A program made the position numbers and the translations under genes. The notes beneath the pieces were generated by a model. That model made no database searches, was not told where the DNA came from, and saw nothing but the letters and a program-made list of their open reading frames with translations. Of a DNA stretch of 6,353 nucleotides, positions 1 to 4,502 are shown one piece after another. The stretch comes from Patescibacteria group bacterium UBA2193 (GTDB lineage Bacteria > Patescibacteriota > Minisyncoccia > Moranbacterales > DUUL01): positions 1 through 6,353 of the forward strand of contig DCVH01000011.1 in assembly GCA_002327335.1 (NCBI GenBank), written 5' to 3'. Positions within the stretch are counted from its first letter, which is position 1; each line of letters begins with the position of its first letter.

Positions 1-23
1 CAAGATGACAAAAGGTTTTTATC

Positions 24-62
24 AAGGCCAAAAAAGACAATAATTTGCCTTTTTGGCTTTTT
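24..62 (+). terminator. Rho-independent terminator of an upstream gene outside the window
   Basis: An 8-bp perfect stem pairs 27-34 (GCCAAAAA) with 50-57 (TTTTTGGC). It extends by a G-T wobble and two A-T pairs to 24-60, encloses a loop of about 15 nt and is followed by a T-rich run (58-67). The T tract lies on the right, so it suits a plus-strand transcript entering from the left edge. The long loop and A-rich stem make it moderate rather than strong. No coding sequence is recognisable in the first 23 bases. Confidence 0.55.
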
Positions 63-130
63 GTTTTAAGGAATGTTGGCTTCTTTCCTGTGACGAATAG
101 TAGCGGAATTTTTTTAGAGTGTCAATAAAA

Positions 131-157
131 ATAATTTTTAATTATTAATTTTTAGTT
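131..157 (+). repeat. AT-rich intergenic repeat, copy 1
   Basis: The core at 135-154 (TTTTTAATTATTAATTTTTA) recurs exactly at 575-594, inside the P12 expansion of rnpB. The unit at 132-157 also matches the reverse complement of about 320-346 with 3 mismatches in 26 positions. AT-rich sequence reaches such similarity by chance more easily than mixed sequence, but 20 identical bases plus an inverted third copy within 600 bp suggests a genuine repeat family. Confidence 0.55.
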
Positions 158-236
158 CCTAATTTTGGAGAGTCATGATTTTGGTTGCGCATGTAATATT
201 TTGTAAGAAACATATTGTTTTATATCTGACTAATGG

Positions 237-257
237 ATTCCGCACTAAATGCGGAAT
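237..257. repeat. REP-like palindrome: 8-bp stem, 5-nt loop
   Basis: ATTCCGCA (237-244) pairs perfectly with TGCGGAAT (250-257) around the loop CTAAA. The unit reads GGATTCCGC...GCGGAATGAC, a form resembling short palindromic extragenic repeats that are dispersed in many bacterial genomes. There is no T tract on either side, so it is not a simple intrinsic terminator. It lies in otherwise AT-rich spacer, which makes its GC-rich stem stand out. Only one copy is in the window, so its repeat status is inferred from form. Confidence 0.5.
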
Positions 258-310
258 GACAACAAAAAGGAGTTGCCAAGGAAAACTTCAAAAATGTAAA
301 CAATACTAAT

Positions 311-346
311 CGAATTAACAATTAATAATTAATAACTAAAAATTAG
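311..346 (-). repeat. AT-rich intergenic repeat, inverted copy
   Basis: The reverse complement of this stretch contains a 26-nt match with 3 mismatches to 132-157. The two inverted copies flank the 237-257 palindrome. The inverted pair could fold into a long cruciform-like stem, but the sequence alone does not show whether it does. It ends about 6 bp before the -35 box of the rnpB promoter. Confidence 0.5.
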
Positions 347-351
347 TCTTA

Positions 352-379
352 TTGACTTTTTAGCAAATCGTGTTAGAAT
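352..379 (+). promoter_or_regulatory. rnpB promoter with extended -10
   Basis: The -35 box TTGACT (352-357) and the -10 box TAGAAT (374-379) are separated by 16 bp, and the -10 is preceded by TGT (371-373), the TGn extension. A start 6-7 bp after the -10 falls at about 385-386, which is where the 5' strand of RNase P helix P1 begins. This independent agreement between promoter and RNA fold makes the call strong. Confidence 0.85.
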
Positions 380-526
380 TGTTTCTCAGATGTTAAAGGA
401 CGGTCGCTTCATTTCGATGAAGAGCAAAGTCCGGACGCCAGTTATATTTTATAACAGGATAGTTAGTAACGCTAACTGGGTCAACAGCAATGTTGGTCAA
501 AGGAAAGTGCCACAGAGACAATAATA

Positions 527-716
527 ACCATTCGTTCGCATCACACTGCGTGTGATACTCACTCTAATTATTAGTTTTTAATTATTAATTTTTAAATAAA
601 ACTTAATTTCTTAAATTTTTAAACATTAGGAAATTTAAAATTATTTAAAAATTTAAAATTATAAAATTAAAAATTTGAGCAAGCTATCGAGCGTAGCGAG
701 ATGCGTAGCGATTGGT
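527..716 (+). other. Expanded P12 helix of RNase P RNA with AT-rich insert
   Basis: The outer part pairs as a helix: ACCA (527-530) with TGGT (713-716), TCG (532-534) with CGA (709-711), and CGCATC (537-542) with GATGCG (700-705), separated by small internal loops. Within it, about 560-676 is almost pure A+T and contains a perfect 13-bp inverted repeat, 611-623 with 644-656. A smaller hairpin, ATCACAC/GTGTGAT (540-546/550-556), competes with the outer helix. In E. coli the corresponding P12 is only about 25 nt. P12 is known to vary in length between bacteria, so a functional RNA remains likely. Confidence 0.75.
575..594 (+). repeat. AT-rich repeat copy inside rnpB P12
   Basis: This is an exact 20-nt match to 135-154 in the spacer upstream of rnpB, inside the AT-rich core of the P12 expansion. 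It indicates that the expansion was built, at least partly, from the same repeat material found between genes. Confidence 0.55.
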
Positions 717-938
717 GAAAGGTGAAAAGTGTGTTGGTGTCGCAAGACTACAGCACTCGCCTGTCAGCGATGACAGTGTGTGGTAAACCCTATCTGGCGC
801 AAGGGCGTATCCATCTTCGGATGGTTGTCCCGCTAAAGTTGGTAAGCAATTATCAACGCAGATAAATGACTGTCTTTGTTCGGCTTGCCGAACAAGCAGA
901 ATCCGGCTTATATTAATATCTGAATCAACAGCTCAACT

Positions 939-953
939 AAAGCCTTGCTTTTT
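939..953 (+). terminator. Weak candidate terminator after rnpB
   Basis: A 5-bp stem AAAGC/GCTTT (939-943/947-951) with loop CTT runs directly into T residues to 953, about 15 nt after the P1 3' strand. The stem is short and the T tract brief, so termination may be leaky and rnpB transcripts may read into rpmF. It overlaps the -35 box proposed for the next promoter. Confidence 0.35.
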
Positions 954-972
954 GTGTGGGGTGTGCTAAACT
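945..972 (+). promoter_or_regulatory. Candidate promoter for rpmF-nusB, extended -10
   Basis: TTGCTT (945-950), a 16-bp spacer, then TAAACT (967-972) preceded by TGC (964-966). Layout and spacing match the rnpB promoter and the promoter at 1879-1907, although both hexamers are weaker. The predicted start is near 979, which leaves a leader of about 60 nt before rpmF. A bare TATAAT at 1018-1023 is an alternative -10 but has no matching -35. Confidence 0.5.
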
Positions 973-1040
973 TTTTTTTATTCATACACGATAAATCGGA
1001 TATAGTTTTTATTAATTTATAATCTATTTAAAATACTGAC

Positions 1041-1244
1041 ATGGCAGTTCCAAAGCAAAGACATAATAGTAGCAGAAAAAATCGTCGAAGAGGAGGACAC
1101 AAAAAATTAACCGCATTGAAAATGACGGCGTGTTCAAATTGCAAAACAATGATTCTTCCTCACCAGGCTTGTCCTAATTGTGGTTATTACAAAGGAAAAT
1201 CTGTTATTGAAATAAAAGCAAAAGCAAAAAAAGCGGTTAAATAA
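1041..1244 (+). CDS. rpmF: Large ribosomal subunit protein bL32
   Basis: The product is 67 residues, a usual length for bL32, a small basic protein of the 50S subunit. The N-terminus MAVPKQRHNSSRKNRRRGGHKK is the family's arginine/lysine-rich signature that threads into rRNA. Residues 31-47 carry two CxxC knuckles (CSNC and CPNC), so this is the zinc-binding form rather than a cysteine-free paralogue. A lysine/alanine tail follows. The ATG fits the conserved MAVPK start exactly. The sequence before it (AAAATACTGAC) has no Shine-Dalgarno motif. It lies 25 nt before nusB in the same orientation, with no terminator between, so the two are probably co-transcribed. Confidence 0.96.
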   Translation: MAVPKQRHNSSRKNRRRGGHKKLTALKMTACSNCKTMILPHQACPNCGYYKGKSVIEIKAKAKKAVK

Positions 1245-1269
1245 TTTATTCTTTAAATTTTTCAAAAAA

Positions 1270-1788
1270 ATGGGAAGTCGTCATCTTGCTCGTTCCGTTG
1301 CAATGCAAAGTCTTTATGAATGGGATTTTAATGGTGATAATGATGATCAAATCGATGAGATTATCAGTCATAACATGGTTGAATTTGGTTCTCGACTAGA
1401 TGATAATATTTTTGTTAAGCAGCTTGTTAATGGAGTCCTGGAAAAAAGAAAAGTTATTGATCCAATTATTGAAAAATGTGCCCCGGAATGGCCGATTGAG
1501 CAAATTACAATGGTTGATCGAAATATTTTAAGAATGGGTATTTTTGAGTTGATGTTTGGAGAATATGACGAAACTCCTCCCAAAGTTGCAATCAATGAAG
1601 CGATTGAATTGGCAAAAACTTTTGGTGGAGAAAGTTCCGGAAAATTTGTGAATGGTGTTTTGGGAACAGTCTATCGTGAGATGGGGGAGCCAATGAAGGA
1701 TGACGAGAGCGATAAGAACAAGAAAACAGAGGAATTCACTGACAAAGTAATTGAAAAAGAAGCTAAGATTGAAGGTGCAACGGAATAA
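1270..1788 (+). CDS. nusB: Transcription antitermination factor NusB
   Basis: NusB binds boxA RNA together with ribosomal protein S10 (NusE) to keep RNA polymerase processive on rRNA operons. The all-helical NusB fold spans residues 1-140. It starts with GSRHLARSVAMQSLYEWDF and carries the family's most conserved block around residues 82-136: DRNILRMGIFEL, then PPKVAINEAIELAKTFGGE, then GKFVNGVLGTV. The product is 172 aa, while E. coli NusB is about 139. The excess is a charged, Lys/Glu-rich tail (about 143-172) that looks disordered. The ATG follows an A-run (TTCAAAAAA) with no Shine-Dalgarno motif. It is the second gene of the rpmF-nusB unit and is followed by a clear terminator. I see no boxA in this window. 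Confidence 0.96.
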   Translation: MGSRHLARSVAMQSLYEWDFNGDNDDQIDEIISHNMVEFGSRLDDNIFVKQLVNGVLEKRKVIDPIIEKCAPEWPIEQITMVDRNILRMGIFELMFGEYDETPPKVAINEAIELAKTFGGESSGKFVNGVLGTVYREMGEPMKDDESDKNKKTEEFTDKVIEKEAKIEGATE

Positions 1789-1803
1789 TTTAAAAAGAAT
1801 GGG

Positions 1804-1827
1804 AAAAACAGGAGGAGCCTGTTTTTT
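1804..1827 (+). terminator. Rho-independent terminator after nusB
   Basis: A perfect 9-bp stem, AAAAACAGG (1804-1812) with CCTGTTTTT (1818-1826), has a 5-nt loop (AGGAG) and continues as T to 1827. It starts 15 nt after the nusB stop. It ends the rpmF-nusB transcript and separates it from the downstream promoter. Confidence 0.85.
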
Positions 1828-1878
1828 GTTATTTGGGAGGATCTTTTGTCTTTTGAGAGAGGGTTTGGTTCGCGCGAT

Positions 1879-1907
1879 TTGACATTATTAAAATATCGTG
1901 TTATTCT
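1879..1907 (+). promoter_or_regulatory. Strong extended -10 promoter for the regulator-ATPase operon
   Basis: The consensus -35 TTGACA (1879-1884), a 17-bp spacer and TATTCT (1902-1907) form the promoter, with TGT (1899-1901) giving the TGn extension. It shares TCGTGTTA with the -10 region of the rnpB promoter. The predicted start near 1914 gives a leader of about 58 nt before the ATG at 1972. I see no convincing operator or riboswitch fold in this leader. Confidence 0.8.
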
Positions 1908-1971
1908 TTTATGGATTTAAGAATGTTTTTAACTAATGTAATTTTGAATAAATTTTGATATTTATAAAGCT

Positions 1972-3075
1972 ATGAATAACATGAAGAACAAAACAGCTGG
2001 CAAAACAGGGGTTTCCAAAAAAATGTCATTAAGATCAAATATCTCATTGTTAGTTGACGAAGTTTTGGCGGGAGTGAATGATCGTGCTCGAGAAATTCTC
2101 ATAATTCGTTATGGGCTCAAGACGGGCGTTCCCAAATCTCTCAGTGCAATTGGAAGAAAAATGGGAATCACGCGAGAACGAGTGCGACAAATTGAATCTG
2201 ATAGTTTCAAGAAACTAAAAAACTTTTCAAAAAGTGATAATTTCAATATGCTCATTGAGAACGCTGTTGAAATTATTGAAAAAAAGGGAGGGTTTTGCGA
2301 AAGAACTGCTTTAAAAGAAAATTTAGTTGAAAATCCGACTTCGATTGAGAAAAATCAATTAATTTTTCTTTTGAATAGTTCTTCGGAGTTGCATTTCAAA
2401 AAAAGCACCTTGGCCTTGAAGGGATTTTGGTATAAGGAAAAAGCTTTTAAGATTGATAACATCATTTCAATTCATAATGATCTTTTAGATTTTTTTAAGA
2501 AAGAAAAGAGAATTGTTAACTTTGATGAAATTTGGGAATATATCAAGAAGACATCCTGGGGAAGTTTTTTTGACATTCCAGAAGGAGAAGAGCGACTTAA
2601 AATGATCTTGAATCTCAGCAAAATTATCCAGAACAATCTTCTTGGAGAATGGGGACTGAGCAATTGGAGCCCTATTGCGGAGAGGGGAAGCAGAGAAAAG
2701 GCTTATTTGATCTTGAGAAAATATGAAGAACCCTTGCATTTCAGGGAAATTACAGGTTATATCAACCAACACTGGTCAGTTAAAAAGGCTTTACCGCAAA
2801 CAGTTCACAATGAATTAATAAAAGACGAAAGATTTGTTTTGGTTGGAAGAGGAATCTATGGTTTGGCGGACTGGGGTTTGAGTGGTGGAACAGTTCGAGA
2901 AATCATCATCAATCTTTTCGAAAACAAGCAAGAGTCCTTGCATCGAGATGTGATTGTGGAACATGTTTTGGCTCGGAAAAAAGTAAAAGAAATGACAGTA
3001 CTTGTAAATTTAGCAAATCAGCGTTATTTTAATAAGGACGAAGAAGGAAAATATTTTTCTAAAAAGAAGAAGTAA
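1972..3075 (+). CDS. Sigma-70 region 4-like HTH protein with HARE-type winged-helix domain
   Basis: A 367-aa putative DNA-binding regulator. Residues 30-85 resemble sigma-70 region 4, with the HTH at about 56-83 (SLSAIGRKMGITRERVRQIE, then FKKLK). The GITRERVRQIE segment is what contacts the -35 element in true sigma factors. Regions 2 and 3 are absent, so it cannot melt a promoter as a classical sigma would. Residues 241-302 resemble the HARE-HTH winged helix known from the RNA polymerase delta subunit: AYLILRKYEEPLHFREI..., then FVLVGRGIYGLADWG. Two segments between (about 96-157 and 168-234) and one after (about 307-364) have the same helix, helix, aromatic-ending strand pattern and may be diverged winged helices. 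No membrane segment is visible. ATG 1972 is chosen, but M4 (1981) is equally possible because neither has a Shine-Dalgarno motif. It is first in a three-gene unit, 24 nt before the next gene. The domain calls are by eye; the regulatory target is unknown. Confidence 0.8.
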   Translation: MNNMKNKTAGKTGVSKKMSLRSNISLLVDEVLAGVNDRAREILIIRYGLKTGVPKSLSAIGRKMGITRERVRQIESDSFKKLKNFSKSDNFNMLIENAVEIIEKKGGFCERTALKENLVENPTSIEKNQLIFLLNSSSELHFKKSTLALKGFWYKEKAFKIDNIISIHNDLLDFFKKEKRIVNFDEIWEYIKKTSWGSFFDIPEGEERLKMILNLSKIIQNNLLGEWGLSNWSPIAERGSREKAYLILRKYEEPLHFREITGYINQHWSVKKALPQTVHNELIKDERFVLVGRGIYGLADWGLSGGTVREIIINLFENKQESLHRDVIVEHVLARKKVKEMTVLVNLANQRYFNKDEEGKYFSKKKK

Positions 3076-3099
3076 TTTTAAATATAACAAAAAAACAAA

Positions 3100-4464
3100 A
3101 TGGCAATCTTTGGAAAGAATGCCGATACGCGGTTTCGTAATTTTATTCTGGTTGCAGTTTTTATCGGGATTTTAGTTTTTATCGCAATATTACTTCTGCT
3201 GTCTTCAGGAGATTATTTGGTTTTCAAATACATTGGACTGATTATCAAAAACCTTTGGTGGATAGTTTTCCCAATTCCGCTTTGGTATGCTTTTTTGATG
3301 ACCTGGGAAGAATATTCAGGGCTTATGTTTGTCCTTAAACAAAAAAATATTTTATTGGAAATCAGACCACCATCTGACACTGAAAAAAGTCCCAAGGTGA
3401 TGGAGCAAGTTTTCGCCGGATTGCATCAATTTTCAGGTATAAATAAATTTGAAAAATATTGTGGCTGGAGGCCGATGCAAGATAAATTTTCTTTCGAAAT
3501 TGCTTCGGTTGAAGGAGTGGTGCATTTTTATGTGCGGTGCCCTTTGGCTTCCAGGGATTTGGTGGAGTCTTTGATTTATGCTCAATATCCGGATGCGGAA
3601 ATTTTTGAAGCAGTTGATTACACGAAAGAAGTTCCAAAAGTTTTGCCTAATAAGGATTGGGACGTTTGGGGAACCGCCTTGAAACTTGAAAAAGAGGATG
3701 CGGTGCCACTTCGAACCTATCCTTCATTCAAGGAAGATATCACTGGCCAAATGATTGATCCACTTTCTTCTTTGACAGAAGTGATGAGCACACTTGGGAA
3801 AAATGAACACCTTTGGCTTCAATTTATTTTTACTCCTCAAGGAGAAGGGGAATGGAGTAAGCCGGGAAAGCAAAAAATACTAGAATTGACCGGGAAAGCA
3901 AAAAAAGCAGGACTAGGAAAAATTGGTCTGGTGCTTGAGGAAATAAAAGATGTGGCGGTAAATGTCATTAATGGGATTGTTAGCGAAGTTGCTTTCAAGA
4001 CTGCTGAGGAAGAAAAAGCGAAAGAATTCAACATAAACCAATTGACTCCGGGAGAACAAGAGGTGATTAAGGCGATTGAATCCAATATTTCCAAAGAAGG
4101 ATTTGTGACGACGAGTCGCCTTGTCTATGTGGGAGAAAAATCGATTTTCAGCAAAGCGCGAGGGGTGGCAGGTGGGTTTGGAGCACTGAAGCAATTTGCT
4201 GATCTGACTTTGAATTCTTTGATTCCTGATAACAGAACAAAAACCTATGCCATCTATCATTTCACGGAATCAAGATTGGCCTATCGACAGCGAAAAATAA
4301 TCCAGGACTATCGAGACCGGGTTTTTGCCGGAGCAACTTTTTCGTTGAGCATCGAAGAGCTTGCTACTGTTTTTCACTTTCCTGATATGTCGGTCAAGAC
4401 CCCGGCGATTCAAAGAATTGAGGCGAAAAAAGGAGAGGCTCCATTCAATTTGCCAATTTCATAG
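3100..4464 (+). CDS. Two-pass membrane protein paired with a VirD4-like ATPase
   Basis: 454 aa. Two hydrophobic segments at about 15-35 (FILVAVFIGILVFIAILLLL) and 45-67 (IGLIIKNLWWIVFPIPLWYA) anchor the N-terminus, and there is no cleavable signal peptide. The remaining 385 or so residues are soluble and mixed alpha/beta, and by the positive-inside rule probably cytoplasmic. Near the C-terminus, LSIEELATVFHFPD (416-429) followed by VKTPAIQRIEAKKGEAPFNLP (432-452) resembles the segment that, as I recall, precedes the ATPase domain in single-chain VirD4-like proteins of Patescibacteria. Here that segment ends this gene and the ATPase begins the next, 38 nt later. I infer that it is the membrane-anchoring half of a split coupling-protein-like motor. 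No catalytic motif is visible. The start is ATG after an A-rich stretch, with no Shine-Dalgarno motif. Confidence 0.75.
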   Translation: MAIFGKNADTRFRNFILVAVFIGILVFIAILLLLSSGDYLVFKYIGLIIKNLWWIVFPIPLWYAFLMTWEEYSGLMFVLKQKNILLEIRPPSDTEKSPKVMEQVFAGLHQFSGINKFEKYCGWRPMQDKFSFEIASVEGVVHFYVRCPLASRDLVESLIYAQYPDAEIFEAVDYTKEVPKVLPNKDWDVWGTALKLEKEDAVPLRTYPSFKEDITGQMIDPLSSLTEVMSTLGKNEHLWLQFIFTPQGEGEWSKPGKQKILELTGKAKKAGLGKIGLVLEEIKDVAVNVINGIVSEVAFKTAEEEKAKEFNINQLTPGEQEVIKAIESNISKEGFVTTSRLVYVGEKSIFSKARGVAGGFGALKQFADLTLNSLIPDNRTKTYAIYHFTESRLAYRQRKIIQDYRDRVFAGATFSLSIEELATVFHFPDMSVKTPAIQRIEAKKGEAPFNLPIS

Positions 4465-4502
4465 ATATCTCTCATTTTATTTTCAAATAATTAATTCAAT
4501 AT

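Larger units (their letters stand above)
63..351. other. Gene-free AT-rich spacer upstream of rnpB
   Basis: No open reading frame of convincing length or composition and no tRNA-like fold is visible here. The stretch holds the AT-rich repeat unit at 131-157, the GC palindrome at 237-257 and an inverted copy of the AT-rich unit at 311-346, all listed separately. The rest, including about 160-230, shows no structure I can interpret. Confidence 0.7.
385..924 (+). ncRNA. rnpB: RNase P RNA, class A-like, with expanded P12
   Basis: This is the catalytic RNA of RNase P, which cleaves 5' leaders from pre-tRNAs. Conserved core blocks are present: GCAAAGTCCGGA (424-435), AGGAAAGTGCCACAGA (501-516), GGTAAACCC (782-790), GATAAATGACTGTC (861-874) and AGAATCCGGCTTAT (898-911). 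Pairings fitted by hand are P1 386-396/913-923, P2 399-405/868-874, P3 407-412/417-422 with a UUCG loop, P5 436-441/794-799, P8 461-466/472-477 with loop UAACG, P9 481-486/491-496, P13 731-736/751-756, P14 761-766/771-776 and P18 835-842/847-854. P4 (AAG-U-CCGGA/UCCGG-CUU) keeps the bulged U and has an A-U pair where E. coli has G-C. P9, P13, P14 and P18 end in GNRA loops. A P19-like hairpin lies at 876-895. The RNA is about 540 nt, against 377 in E. coli, with the excess in P12. Exact ends are inferred from P1 and the promoter. Confidence 0.96.

Noticed and set aside
131..594. AT-rich repeats as a CRISPR array
   Set aside because: There are only three copies, one inverted, with irregular spacing of more than 150 bp and no unique spacers of uniform length.
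1018..1023. Perfect TATAAT just upstream of rpmF
   Set aside because: No -35 lies at 16-18 bp (the bases there read around ATCGGA) and there is no TGn extension. In AT-rich DNA this hexamer arises easily, and the 945-972 site fits better.
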